From Diphasiastrum complanatum (taxonomy: Eukaryota; Streptophyta; Lycopodiopsida; Lycopodiales; Lycopodiaceae): a DNA stretch of 57,057 nucleotides. Positions within the stretch are counted from its first letter, which is position 1. Every line of letters begins with the position of its first letter. The notes beneath the pieces are model-generated. The model ran no database searches, had not been told where the DNA came from, and worked only from the letters and a program-made list of their open reading frames with translations. Below are positions 1-13,506 of this stretch, piece by piece. Location: NCBI GenBank assembly GCA_029204225.1, contig MU833041.1, forward strand, positions 5,001 to 62,057. The letters are read 5' to 3'. The position numbers and the translations under genes are program-made.

Positions 1-609
1 ATTTAAACAGAAGAATTAACACGGTTCAACATTGTAGTAACTCTTAAACCGTATCTAATCAAATTTCACTGTCTAGATAAGGAATACTGTTGCCACTCAT
101 TCTATCTGGTCATTTCATATTATTTGACGATTTTAAACTCAATTTTGATGAGTATCTTGCACAAACATTCACTTGAACCATTTCTAACAATCAGTATCGA
201 TTAGAAATCTATCAAACAGGTAACTGATTTCAAATTTTAACCAAATATGAAATTTAACAGAAAAAAAAAATTAAATTTTAACTTTCAATCTAGTAGTACC
301 ATACTCCAAAAATTAAAAATGACATTATAGTAAAAATTGTCGACAAATTCATTGCGATTCCTTTTGTCAATTTTAAGTTATCTATAACCGGAAAATAATT
401 TAGACTTAGTGAAAACACTGTGACCGACTCTGATTGATAAACTCAGTTTAGTCAATTCACTAAAATTGATTTCATAGATAATGAAAAAATTGAATGAAAT
501 TTCAATTTCTTAAAAAACCTCAATTTTTTGTTCATTATACGTAATTTAAAAATTTTGATGATAATATTGTTAGTACAAAAGACAATTGAAATCGAAAAAT
601 TGAAATATT
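1..609. other. AT-rich stretch without recognisable gene
   Basis: AT-rich sequence with only short chance open frames on both strands. I see no domain, no convincing splice-site-bounded coding segment and no repeat shared with the rest of the window. Confidence 0.5.
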
Positions 610-1330
610 GTTCGATTCCTAATGTCGCTAAACCAATGTCCAACTGGCATGCAAAGCACACTGCATCAGTTAGAAAACATCATTACAGAATTTTTCACGT
701 AAACTTCAGTATTATGGAATTTGTCAACCATTATCACTGATTTGTGACCCACCTACTAGAGCACATGCATATGACCACTCAAATCGACTATGATCCAGCA
801 TGCATGTCAAAATTAGACTGAGAATCAACATGCAATCAATCCATGCAAACATAGTACCACAAACGAGGGAAATGACTGGCATGCAAACAAAACAATTCAA
901 AATTTTGCAGATTTTGCTCACAAAACTGCCAAAATTTCAAATGGTCATAACTTTGGCTACAAGACACCAAATTGGGTGCTGTAAAGCTTAGTACAGAGGG
1001 AGACCAAGTGACCAAGACACTTGCCACATCAGCTTGCCACCTAGGCCTCACATGTGTGAGAACAGATCAGCCAAAAATCTGTAGCAGAGCACACTTTTTG
1101 TAGACCAATTGATCAAAAAACATACAAACACCTCCTCAAGCCCAAAAGTGATGCTACCAACAGTTTTAAATGGTCTATTAGACTTCTGTGAAGCATTTAT
1201 GCTGATTCCAAGAAGTAGTATAGGCTGAGAACAAAGATTTCTTGATTTGTAGAAGTCAAAATAGCTTCAAACTTGATGGAGATGGAGCATAAGCTACCAA
1301 CCATCAATTTATAGGTCTGATAGCTTGTTG
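610..1330 (+). repeat. Diverged dispersed repeat, copy 1
   Basis: This stretch aligns by eye, with many substitutions and small gaps, to 50702-51340. Shared landmarks in the same order are 'ATGCAAAGCA', 'CATAACTT(T/G)G(G/A)GCTAC', 'CACCAAATTGG', 'CACATGTG' and 'GGTCTGATAGCTTGT'. It is noncoding in both places, so it is probably the internal or LTR part of an old retroelement whose coding part is not present here. The 'CCTCACATGTGTGAG' palindrome near 1037-1052 resembles the motif repeated in the LTRs at 15615 and 19506. Confidence 0.55.
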
Positions 1331-1610
1331 TTTAGTGTGACCCAAAAGTAACTAATATCCTTGTGAGGCCCAGAACACACTAAATGGAGTTTAGACAAGG
1401 TTTGAGACAGTGTATGCATGTGTAGAGTTATCAATAGCAATTCTATGAATAGGTGGTCCATGCTCAGGACTCTATTCTAGGGGAATCTATGTATAGTGAA
1501 CTTAGGGCTATGCATGGCTATGTGCCCAGGTTGCTTTTGGCTCTATATATTGAGGCCAAACTCGCCCTACTCCTCATTGTGATCATGGATTCATTTCCAA
1601 GGTTTCACTC
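1331..1610 (+). repeat. Copia-type LTR fragment
   Basis: Roughly 280 bases match 20591-20870 closely. Shared landmarks include 'AAAGTAACTAATATCCTTG', 'GTAGAGTTATCAATAGCAAT', 'GACTCTATTCTA' and 'AGGCCAAACTCGCCCTACTC'. The copy at 20.6 kb runs on into a primer-binding site, so this segment is read as part of the same LTR family, truncated before its 3' end. The direct joining to the repeat at 610-1330 may be a nested insertion or part of the same old element. Confidence 0.55.
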
Positions 1611-1633
1611 AACTTGCTTAAAAGCTTCTCTAA

Positions 1634-2665
1634 TTAGTTTAAATATTGTTGCATATGCTTCCCTACTAATACAAAATCACAAGCACCCTGAACTATAGTC
1701 TTATCTAAAATATTTTGAATGTCCACCATCAAAGACTCTGCTATTTTACACTTTACATTTGAAATCCTATTGTTCATCATGATACGCTCAGTGGATTTGC
1801 AAGTCAATATTGTGCCCAATGACATTCCTAGTGAAGCATTGTCTTTAAATTCCGAAGAGCTACTAATGCAGATTTGCAAAAAAAACAGATAGTTAACAGA
1901 ATATCACCATAGCTGAAATTAAATCCAAATGTCATTGGAAAACTTACAAAATTTAGAATATGCTTACTTGAATGCACGGATCCTTCTATTTCGATAACCT
2001 CCTTTTGAAAGCGTTTGAATATCCTTGCAACTTTGTCGCTTTCACTTCTTACTTTCAGCCTTCTTCTTTACCAAATCCACATCCTTCAGTAATTGAAAGT
2101 TTTTAATACGAATAGACTGTAAGACTGATTGCATTTGCTCTAGTTCAAATTTGATATTGATTGCTATCTTCTGTAATGATTCATTATTTTTTTTAAGTTG
2201 TTCATTTTCTTCTAACGTCTTTTGGAGATGACAATCTCTATTCTGACAATAAGAGGATATCCGAATTAACTCACCTTCTAAAAAGTGAACTTTATTCATA
2301 TAAAGTTGTTTTCCATGGTTGTGCAATCTTTCACAATATCCTAGTAATCCACTATGCCCATTGCATATTCATGTAGCTAAATGAGTTATTGAAGAGAATG
2401 TGGGATGTGTCAAAGTGCTTGGATCTTGTGGATATAATGTTCCATCTGTCCACAAATCCACGTTTTTCTTTCCTTCTGCCCTGTAACGAGAACGATCTTC
2501 AACAGATATTTGAACTCCTTTGCCTCCTCTTCTCTGCAAAGGTGCCAAATCAATAAGGATATCCACATGTAGATGATATAATGTCATCATCAAAAAAATA
2601 ATAGAGTAATTAGTTTGCATCAAAGTATTATGACCAGATTCTATGAAGCAAAACAAAATACTCAT
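1634..2665 (-). pseudogene. Unrecognised coiled-coil gene remnant
   Basis: Three neighbouring - strand open segments look like one decayed or intron-containing gene. Reading leftwards, 2665-2369 has a plausible acceptor (CACCTTTGCAG, near 2535) before 'RRGGKGVQISVEDRSRYRAE' and 'LWTDGTLYPQDPSTLTHPT'. One in-frame TGA follows near 2369, then 'ICNGHSGLLGYCERLHNHGK' runs into 2326-2042. That segment is strongly heptad-like (EENEQLKKNNESLQKIAINI) and so probably a coiled coil. A shift of frame near 2042 continues as 'DKVARIFKRFQKEVIEIEG' up to a GTAAGC donor near 1947. A further open segment, 1879-1634, follows a pyrimidine-rich acceptor. I do not recognise the family and propose no function. A live gene with unusual splicing remains possible, but the stop and frameshift favour a pseudogene. 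Confidence 0.35.
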
Positions 2666-2699
2666 CTTTGATTATATTATATACTATGTACGATCAATC

Positions 2700-3215
2700 C
2701 AATCTCCATGCTTGTATGCTTGATTCAAATTTGGAAATGCCACTCATTTTTTCATTCCAATAGGTAGTTGGTGCTCATATTTCCATTCTCGTGGAAGGAA
2801 TGCATATGTAAACATTTTGCAATTTTTTCTAATTCGAATTTGGGGATGGCGGTCATATTCTAGATCCAGTGAAAATATTGCCCTTTTCGTAACCAATGGA
2901 AGAAATATTTTTGAATTTAGTCAAGTTATACTACAAACTGTTAACAGTTCTTAACTGTGACTATAGACACTGTGGTTAGATCATTGGGAGTTGGGGAGGC
3001 CTTGGGAGTGGTGTGGGCAAGCAAATAAACAATATTGTTTTATTTATTTTGATATTTTTGTATATCCTACATGGCATTCCTTACAGGGTCTTTTTGATAT
3101 TGAGAACTCCTCTAATGAGAGCATAGTACTCTAGGTTGCATAACTATCTTTACTCTATTGGTTTTGTGATAACCTCTTATGAGTCTTTATTGTATGTCAA
3201 ATGTAAAGATGGCAA
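2700..3215. other. Noncoding stretch before copia fragment
   Basis: AT-rich sequence without a recognisable coding segment. It probably includes decayed retroelement sequence upstream of the reverse transcriptase remnant that starts at about 3240. Confidence 0.4.
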
Positions 3216-4149
3216 TTGTATTTTAATGATAGTATTCTTACAAGAAATGATCTTAGTGGCATAAGAGATGTCAAGATATCATTGTCTAGTAAATTGAAGA
3301 TGGTAGATCTAGGACTTCTAAGGTTCATACTTGGTATAGAAGTCTCTAGAAGAAATGATTTTACTTTCATTTGTCAATCAAAGTATGGTACTTCCATATT
3401 AAAAAAGTTTGGAATGAAAGATTGTAAAGGGATTGAAACTCCTATGGAGCAAGTTGTAAAAGTTTCTATTGATGGCGATGAAGCATCCTTTGAGGACATC
3501 ACACTCTATAGAAGACTTATTGGCTCCTTGATATATTTGACAACCACTAGACCTAATCAAACCTTTAGTGTAAGCAAGTTGAGCCAATATATGCAAAGTC
3601 CTTTAGTATGCCATTGGAAAAGTGCCAAAAGAGTGTTAAGATACATCTTGACTACAAGGAATTTTGGCATCATCTATCAAGGGACTAACTTGTGTTTGAG
3701 AGCATAATCGGACTCGGATTTTGCAAGTGATAAGGTGGATAGAAAATCCACAAGTGCATCTGCTACATTCTTAGGTGGAGGACTTATATCTTGGCTTTCA
3801 AAGAAGCAAGATACCATCTCTCTATCCTCAACTAAGTCCGAGTATAAGGCATTGACATCAACCGCCAAAGAGATCCTATGGCTCAAGAGACTCTTGGAGG
3901 AGCTTCATGTGATCAAGACCGAGGAGATTCCATGCATTTATTGTGATAATCAAGCATCACAACAACTTGCCACCAATCCTATCTTCTATGCTCAAAACAG
4001 CATATCGAGATTGCACACCACTTTGTAAGGAGAAGGTGCAAGCCAAGGAGATCAAGCTCCATCATGTGTCATCATTTGAATGTGTTGCTGAAAATTTTAT
4101 CCAAACCATTCCCAAAGGACTCATTTATGAATTCAATTTGAATAGATAG
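3216..4149 (+). mobile_element. Ty1/copia RT-RNase H fragment
   Basis: This is the C-terminal end of a copia polyprotein. The first segment (3216-3707) has the end of the reverse transcriptase: 'KMVDLGLLRFILGIEV', 'YRRLIGSLIYLTTTRPNQTF' and 'HWKSAKRVLRYI'. An in-frame TAG near 3705 interrupts it. The RNase H follows at 3735-4028, with 'DRKSTSASATFLGGGLISW', 'SSTKSEYKALTSTAKEILW' and 'IYCDNQASQQLATNP'. A shift of frame after about 3990 moves the final segment (the HHFVR-like part and 'KEIKLHHVSSFECVAE') to another frame, ending at 4149. No gag, protease or integrase is attached and no LTR is visible beside it, so it is a dead fragment. Confidence 0.88.
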
Positions 4150-4397
4150 AAAAAATCTTGATCCACATGTGTGAATAAGTGGCCAAACAAGCTTTAATAA
4201 CTTGTGTCAATTCCCAACAATCACAAAAAAGTTGAAAGATTTCATGACCGATTGAGTGGCTTCCCTGTACCAAAAGCCACAACAATTAATGAATCATTTG
4301 ATTGATAATTTCTTCACCCCACATATTGGGTGCTTCCGAAGATTTCAAGCGACTTTATAGTTCATGCATGCTTTAATTGACTATCAGGCTCGATTAA

Positions 4398-4398
<1 letters not shown>

Positions 4399-4454
<56 letters not shown>
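4399..4454. repeat. (CA)28 microsatellite
   Basis: A perfect dinucleotide CA run of about 56 bases, just downstream of the copia fragment. Confidence 0.97.
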
Positions 4455-4456
<2 letters not shown>

Positions 4457-5999
4457 AATTTATTTATTTTCTTGTAACTTTGGTGGTGGTTGAGATAAAA
4501 AAAATCACATTTTATAGTTATTAAAAGATCAAGAATTCTCTTGATCTAAAAGAGGAAGTACTTTCTCTATGTTGCTAGAAAGCTTTTGTAGCAAGCTTAT
4601 GCTAAATTTCGGTACTGAATACTTTATTGGTAAGAGCTCTATGTGAGCTATCTTTGATACAAACATGTCATTGTATGTGATGTATGAATCTCTTTTTTTT
4701 TGACACTAGTATGTTATTTTTGTCTTGTGGTGGTTAATTCAAATAGGACTACATAGCTTTCTATAATTCCTCCAACAAGAACATGAGTAATGTTGTACAT
4801 TTTATGTCCACTACAATCATAGCATAGAATATTTCACCATAAAAATTCCATATATAACTTATGAGCAACATGGAGAAATTCTTTTGAAACATAAAAACAT
4901 GTTTGGTTGTATCTTTGTCCAAAAAGAACATAACAATTACTTTATGAATAACTTCAGTCACAAGCTAGCCAAATATGAATTCTTTTCTTTAAGCTTTGTT
5001 GCTAAAGTTCTTGTTATCAAGCATTGCCTTTTTTCAAATCTTATTTGCTTTCTCTCCCTCAACCTATACTTCAAATACTCCTTGGGAATCTTGACTTATC
5101 ACCTCATTAGGACATCACCCATAGTATCCTTAAAAATAATAATAAAGTGTTGCTCTCTATAAGTTGGCTAACTTGGCAATTCATTAACTTGCAACCAATT
5201 CTACTTTCCTATAAATTTGCCGCTTTGCAAGTGTAGAAAATAGATATTAAGAAACAATGCTAAATTGAATTTGCATAATGCAAAAGATATGATTCATACA
5301 CAAAACATTGGGAAACCCTTTCAAGAGAAATACCGTTTGTGCTACCATAAATATTTATAATATTTATGTTGCACATCACAAACAATCATATAGAAGACAT
5401 AGGTAGTTTTTTAGCCAAGATTCAAGCATGTGTCTTTGAGGAACCACCCTTATCCAACTTAGTTGCAACATGAAACTTATAGGGCTTTCATTTGACAAAA
5501 TTATGTAACCTATTTTCATATAGGCATTTCTCGCAATAATTAGCATTCTAGGGATTACACAACTTCTTGGTTACTAGTGCAAACTGCAACTAGGTATTCC
5601 AAAACTTTCCAAATTCCACATGTTCAACGTGCACGTGTGCCTTGATCCTTTAATGAAAAGAAAGTAAACCTTTATTTAAGCCATGTGACAAGAGGTTCCC
5701 TTGTGGTGTTATTGAAGAGATGACTCCACTTTATAAGAGATTCATTTTGGTAATACTTGTAGTCAATCTCAAATGAATTTTGGTATTAACTTTTCCCTTT
5801 ACAACACAATTTTTTGAAAAGTGCAAATTCTGTCACCATAAAACACCTTCAAATATTCAGATGATACCAAGCTTGATGCAGATACATTTGTGACAATAGT
5901 TATTAGTCCATAAGCCAACTTTCCTAGCACATAATTAGTTGTTAAACATTCGAAATCCTTTGAGCATTCATAATTACCATTGGCTTCATTAAGTGTAGT
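4455..5999. other. Noncoding, nothing recognised
   Basis: About 1.5 kb of AT-rich DNA. The open frames at 4761-4961 (-) and 4884-5162 (+) overlap each other, lack recognisable domains and are poor in codons typical of genes. I see no gene here. Confidence 0.5.
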
Positions 6000-6290
6000 A
6001 TTACATTAATTAGAGACTATTGCAGTAGGAATCTTATCAACCTTTTACAAGCAATCATCACACATGACATTCAAATCATGACAAGAGACACCATTGTCGT
6101 TACACACTCATGACTCTCATAATAAAAATGAAGATAATACAAAACTAAATATAAGGTCTAGCTACACCCTTTGGTAGTCGACCATTTAGGCTCGACCAAC
6201 ATAATTAATTATTTTGAGTACCCATGCTCAATAGATAGATTTTACATTAATTAATTATTCTGAGTACCCATGCTCAATAGATAGAATTTA
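6000..6290 (+). repeat. Dispersed repeat shared with 14.3 kb
   Basis: The order and content of this segment reappear at 14275-14545. Shared landmarks are 'GGAATCTTATCAACCT', 'AAATATAAGG', 'CACCCTTTGGTAGT' and 'CGACCAACAT'. Within it, a unit ending 'GAGTACCCATGCTCAATAGATAGA' occurs twice, at about 6216 and 6261. It is noncoding; the origin is unknown and could be an old LTR or DNA element. Confidence 0.6.
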
Positions 6291-6312
6291 CAATATTATG
6301 TACGTATTTATG

Positions 6313-6900
<588 letters not shown>

Positions 6901-7740
6901 AACCATACACAATGTAACCTCTAATGGTAAAATAAATCTAATACAAGAGTAGTTGAATACAAATGTCAGTCAAATGGTAATGGTATAGCCAATTGTTCTC
7001 AAATCCTACTACTACTAAAGAAAGATACAACGGGAACAACCAAATGTGTCAAGTAGACAGGGGGCTTGGGAAAACCATTATTGAATTTTCACAATTTCAC
7101 TTGTAAGTGATGATGTGGCTCATGCCAAGTTTCTAGATGCTTATCCCTATGCCTAATATTGTAAATTCCTTACACAAGGTCTTTTATCATCTTTTCAAGT
7201 GAGTACAAAATGTACATTCGCTTTGTAAAGAGAATGCAAGACTATTTTGAGTATGTTTTACATTGTTGAGGGATCGAAGATCTTGAGGTTAGTCCTAGGG
7301 ATGATGGCCTATTTAGGGTATCAATTTTAGGGTTAGAACATACATGATTGAAGGGTAACCCTAAACCCTAAATCTGAGATGGACATGTGTATATATCTAT
7401 GAGATTTTGTCATAGAAGATGATAAAAAATTGAGATTTTTCACTTTTCAAGTACATTGTTTTTTATATGTCAAGTTCTAGCATTGTTTTGTGAGTAATTT
7501 TATGCATTAATTACACTAATTGGAAGGTACCAAACTTGTTTACAAGTCCTCCAAGTCTGCTGAAGCATCAGATCATGTTTTGGATCAAATCTATGTGCCA
7601 ATTGTGGAGTTAAATGCCAAGATAAACTAGTTTTGTGAACTAAGTTTCTAGCTTTTAGTTTGGATCTAGATCAATCAAATGTGCATTATTCATCACTTTT
7701 AGATTTGATTGGAATTCATTTTTTCTACTAAATCTACAAC
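6901..7740. other. Noncoding stretch
   Basis: No gene is seen. Near 7345-7368 there are two adjacent plant telomere-type units (CCCTAAACCCTAAAT). At this length they are weak and may be chance. Confidence 0.45.
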
Positions 7741-7748
7741 CATAATGT

Positions 7749-9290
7749 TCAATTGACTCTCCACAACATTCTTGAACTTGAGAAAGACATCAAAATGAAA
7801 TCCCCGCTCTTTAGAAGATAAGTCCAACAATATCTACTAAAGTCATCAATGCAAGTCACAAACATCTTTGCTCCTCCATTATTCAAAGCACTATTACAAT
7901 GCACATCCAAATGTACTAAATGAAAAGGCATCTTAGATCTTGAGCTAGATCTAGAAGGAGACAACCTTTGTGACTTTGACATTGAACAAAGCTCACCAAC
8001 TTGCTTCTTTGCCTTCAAACCACCATGGTTAGAAACAACATACCCATCAAGTTTGTAGAGCTCACCTTGTCTCTTGCCTTGGGCAATCAAGAATTCATTC
8101 CTTTTGATCAAACAAAAATTACCAACAAAGCCCCTTGTCAACCATTTGACACACACTAAGAACATTCTTAGTAATGGAAGGTATGAACAGAACATTCTTC
8201 AAGCTTACATTCCTATTTGTAAATGAGAGAAAAATAGGAATAGTACCAATGCCCTTGGTAACAACTTAACCATCATTGGCCATGTTGATGAGCTTCTTCT
8301 CTCCTTCATAAGGCACCAAAGAAGTGAAGTACTCTTTGTGACATGTCATATGAAAATTTGCTCCACTACCCCCATGTATTAATATCTCCATCGTTGGTTA
8401 GCAAACAAGAAGACATAAAAAAAGAATCACTTGATTTTTTTCTCATCAACACCATCCTCATCAAAAGTAAAATTGTCTTGTTTCTCACCTTGATCTCTAT
8501 TTTTCTTGAAGCACTCACTAGAAAAATGTCCTTTGACTCCACAATAGAATTTTTTTAGCTTAGATCTATATTTCCTCTTGCTAACAAAGGTAGAAGCCTC
8601 ACTTTGATCTTGTCCTTTAGACCACTTGCCTTTACTCTTGCCCTTGAACTTGCCCTTTGATAACATAGCCTCCTCCTCTCCAAATTGAGATATGGAAGTA
8701 GATCCTCCTCTTGATAGAAGCCTAAACTCCTCATTCACCAATATTTCTTGAAAATCCACCATACTTGGAAAAGACTTTTGAATAGATAAACTTTGAACAG
8801 GATTAGCATGATCATCCAACAAGCCATTAAGAACAACTTGAACAAGTTCTACCTCCTTAATGCTTTCATCAATACATGCTAACTCATCATTGAATGCTTT
8901 AAACCTCAAAACAAAAGCATGCGCACTTTCATCCTTCTTTTGTGAGCTTTGAAAGATTTTCTCCTAAGGTTTAGGAGCCTTGATGTAGACTTGGACTCAT
9001 AAAGCTTCATTAAAGCTTCCCAAACCTCAATAGATGAAGTACACTTACCAACTTCCTTGAGAAGCTTATTAGTCACATTCATCTTGATCACATGTCGAGC
9101 TATTTTTTCCCTCTTGTCATACCTCAATTGCTCTTGAGGTGCCAAAGGTATCTCCTCCACACCTACAACAATGTCCCCCTCAACTCATTCATCTCAAGGA
9201 GAGACTCCATTCTCACCTTCCAAGTTGAATACTTGCTTGAGGTAAGCCTATCATTGCTCTCCAACATGAAGCCTCCATTTGTAGCCATGT
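7749..9290 (-). mobile_element. Ty1/copia gag-integrase fragment
   Basis: A decayed - strand copia element. The gag start codon is at about 9288-9286 (MATNGGFMLESNDRLTSSK..W), followed by a stop and frameshift near 9177. The gag core then continues at 9160-8906 with 'EVWEALMKLYESKSTSRLL' and at 8909-8427 with a retroviral-type zinc knuckle. That knuckle reads 'YCGVKGHFSSEC'; the expected first cysteine is lysine here, so it is damaged. The GAG-pre-integrase and integrase start follow at 8195-7749, with 'QVGELCSMSKSQRL', 'HLDVHCNSALNNGGAKMFV' and 'IDDFSRYCWTYLLKS'. The element stops in the integrase core; reverse transcriptase and RNase H are missing. No clear LTR was found on either side. Confidence 0.85.
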
Positions 9291-9299
9291 TGCAATGAT

Positions 9300-10140
9300 T
9301 TGGTATTCTCTTTCAACCTATTCCAATGCACTTAGAACTCTCTTGAAAATCAACAAATGAATTCAAGAAGAAATCACAAAGATATGGGACCTCCCAAATC
9401 TCTTTCTTTCACAAAAACTAGCAACATCAACATATAGAATTGATGACAGTTGATCAAAACCTACAATCTTATGAAAATTTTCACTCTGTAAGATTGAAAC
9501 ACACTCTTGAAAAGTTCAAAAAATTCAAACACAAGATCCAATCAATTTTAGGGTATACACAAATTGCACATTCTACATGCAAAAGTAGAAACTTGATATA
9601 GAATCTTGAAGATTGATGTTTTCCCTTTCTTATGCACTATAAATCACCAAAATATAATGAGTATGGAAGGAAATCAGCCTACTACAAGTATTCTGACCTA
9701 AATTGAGCTTTGGATCACAAAAATCCCCATTCTACGCTTGATTTTGACAAGGATCTAGCACACTCTAGAATTGGTGATACCTCCAAATCGCTCACTAGAA
9801 AGCCTACACCAAAGCTCAAACACTATGTGAAGAAAATCAGATCACAAAGACCCAATTATGCCCTTTGATCTTTGGCTTAGTAGGAGAGCACATCTAGCAT
9901 CATTACAAATGTAGAAATCAAGTATCAAACTACACATAGAAGATGAAAACTCGGTAAGAACTTGTCAAAATCACTTATGTATGATAATTTATTGTTCATA
10001 TCTATACAATGGCCGTATTAAACCATTACTCACACGTGGGAACTCATACATATAAAAAAAAATAGTATTCTATACACAAGAATCCACTATATCACAACCA
10101 AGATGCAAAAATGGATGTAGATATCTTCCATAAGACTGAA
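9300..10140. other. Noncoding stretch upstream of copia gag
   Basis: No coding signal. It lies on the 5' side of the - strand copia gag and could be its leader or LTR, but I found no primer-binding site and no matching copy. 'CTCACACGTGGGAAC' at about 10030 resembles the CACGTG motif of the LTRs at 15.6 and 19.5 kb. Confidence 0.4.
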
Positions 10141-10142
10141 TG

Positions 10143-10382
10143 AGAGAGATTAATTACTCCCACACTTGTATGCCTATTTATAATAGCCTCTTGGGAATGC
10201 CCTATTTGGATGCTCTTACTAAAGCTTATCAGCTTATGGAAGGTTCTAGATATCCCCAAAGAGATATTTTCCATAAGAGAGATTAATTACTCCCACACTT
10301 GTATGCCTATTTATAACAGCCTCTTGGGAATGCCTTATTTGGATGCTCTTACTAAAGCTTATCAGCTTATGAAAGGTCCTAG
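10143..10382 (+). repeat. 133-bp tandem duplication
   Basis: Two direct copies start at about 10148 and 10281, offset 133 bases. The matched part is about 100 bases with only a few differences, running from 'GATTAATTACTCCCACACTT' through 'GGATGCTCTTACTAAAGCTT' to 'CAGCTTATG(G/A)AAGGT'. The intervening part also matches weakly (ATCTTCCATAAG and ATTTTCCATAAG), so it is a tandem duplication, not two insertions. It is noncoding. Confidence 0.85.
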
Positions 10383-10654
10383 ATCTCTTCCAAACCCTAG
10401 GTCTAACATGACTAGATTCAATACATCTCTACTAACCAATTAGAATAGGTCCAAATTCGACCTTATCAACTTGCCTAAATTTTCAAAAATAGTAAATCCA
10501 CTATTATTAGGCCTTATTAACTCTATAAAGTCTAGCTCTAAGATAAAAATGCATATTGGCCTCAAAATTGCCAAATAAACTCAACATGAAAATCTTAAAC
10601 TAGTTGACAATTTCTCACACCTACTTCCTATCCTCTAGATCCGAGGTGATGCTA

Positions 10655-10726
10655 CTAGATATTGATTTGTGGCTTCTCATTGGTTGGGTGGTTTTGCTCC
10701 ACTATTGTTCCTTTGTGCAAGATCCA
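10655..10726 (+). repeat. Short LTR 3'-end fragment
   Basis: The text 'CATTGGTTGGGTGGTTTTGC' followed by 'TCCACTATTGTT' matches the 3' part of the LTR copies at about 20930-21000, 22340-22410 and, inverted, 24045-24110. It abuts the LINE fragment that begins at about 10727. Confidence 0.5.
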
Positions 10727-11985
<1,259 letters not shown>

Positions 11986-12099
11986 CATATTCTGATATCC
12001 CCCCTTAATAATCAATTTATTTTCACGAACATTCATTAAGGGTTGAAGATATTCAAACTTTCCTTTCAAAGGTTTTGTCAAGAGATCACAACTTGCTCA

Positions 12100-13052
12100 T
12101 TGGTGGACCAATGAACCAATTCCATTTTTTTTGAATTCACTTTCTCATTAACATAGAGGTAATGTGTTTTTTCATGTATTCTTGGTATGAGCATGAAACA
12201 CGGGATTATAGAATTCTGAATACAAATTTGGTTATCAAAATTATTGGTTCTTGCTGCGTCTTGATAAGACTTTAGTTCTTCAAATAGTCATCTTAACCAT
12301 ATGCTCTATGTACATACTTGGCCAAATTATAATCAACTCTAGTAGAGGGCACCATAACTCTAGGTTGTTTCTTACTTTTCCAAGACATGATAGTCAAAGA
12401 ACAAGTAAAATTACATACCCTAAAATAGAATGCATATTTTCTATATCGCTTGCCCACTCCATATCACAATATCCATGAAAAAAAATAACACTTGAAGCTG
12501 AATATTCAAGTGCATAGCTAGAGGTTCCTTTAAGCTACCTCAACACAAGCCTAGTTGCTCTCCAATGAAATTCTTTTGGACATGACATAAAATGACTAAT
12601 CCCACGAACTGAAAAGAAAATATCAAGACAAGTGATAGTCATATGAATAAGAGATCCAACCATTTGTTTGAATAGTGTTACATATATATAGCATCTTCAT
12701 TATCAAAGCTAGTCAGCTTAAGATTAGCTTCCATGCGTGTAAAATTTGACTTACAATCAAACATGTAGAATCTTTCCAAGAGTCTTGTAACATATTTTTT
12801 GCCTTTGACAATATAAATTCTTTGGATTGAAAGATATAAACTTCTCTTCACTGTGAGCTCCTTGTAGCTCCTTTCATCTATCTCAATTTCGTCTTTGCTC
12901 AACGTTTCCATTTTTGTCAGGGTTCGAAACATCGTTGAATGTGCATCTTTGTCAACAGTTATTTGCCAAAAATCCTTCATCATGAAGAAGTTTTTCCTTT
13001 TAAACATCCATATTATATAGTGTTTACCATCCAATCCATTGTTATTCGGCAC
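12100..13052 (-). mobile_element. Rearranged copia gag-RT fragment
   Basis: Two non-adjacent parts of a copia polyprotein are joined in one - strand open frame (13052-12678). The first half is the gag N-terminus (GLDGKHYIIWMFKRKNFFMM, then 'DFWQITVDKDAH'). The second half is the end of the reverse transcriptase (KYVTRLLERFYMFDCKSNFT). Further left, decayed frames continue with RT and RNase H remnants down to about 12100, for example a 'GLVILCHVQKNFIGEQLG'-like segment. The junction lies near 12870, so an internal deletion has removed protease, integrase and most of the RT. It is not functional. Confidence 0.75.
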
Positions 13053-13465
13053 TGAGAAGGAATCCCGATCACGCTAAATGGGAATGCACATAATTGTAGG
13101 AGAGAGCTTTATGATGTTACCACAACTAAGAAAAAGGTTATATAGTAAAGAGAATGACAAAATGTCCTCAAATTACAAGTAGGTGTTTGCTCTTAAATTC
13201 ATCGCCTATTGGTACCGAGATTTTTTAGTAGCATAGGATGGTTGAGTCAAATCTTTGATAAAAATGTGTTCTCCGCATGAAAATTGGTTCTTCTTATTTT
13301 TTCTACTCTCCTTTTTTTTTCACTTTTGTTCTCTTTTTTATGTAGAGGGATGGTGTTAAAACTTTAAAACAGTCCTAAAAGGACCCAACCCCAATTTCAC
13401 GCAAAAACTGAACTTATTTGAGCTTTTAGTTTGAGAGCAGTAGTGTGGAGAGGATAGAAACACAC

Positions 13466-13470
<5 letters not shown>
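13053..13470. other. Noncoding, nothing recognised
   Basis: No coding signal or repeat match. It contains T-rich runs near 13300-13340. Confidence 0.4.

Positions 13471-13503
<33 letters not shown>
13471..13503. repeat. (CT)n microsatellite
   Basis: About 33 bases of perfect CT, without the LINE tail sequence beside it. Confidence 0.95.

Positions 13504-13506
<3 letters not shown>

Noticed and set aside
4399-4454. CA repeats as a CRISPR-like or regulatory array
   Set aside because: A plain dinucleotide microsatellite without spacers; the window is plant DNA.
7345-7368. Telomere-like CCCTAAACCCTAAAT
   Set aside because: Only two units, and similar text (CCCTAAACCCTAAAAA) also occurs at 28533; too short to call an interstitial telomere.
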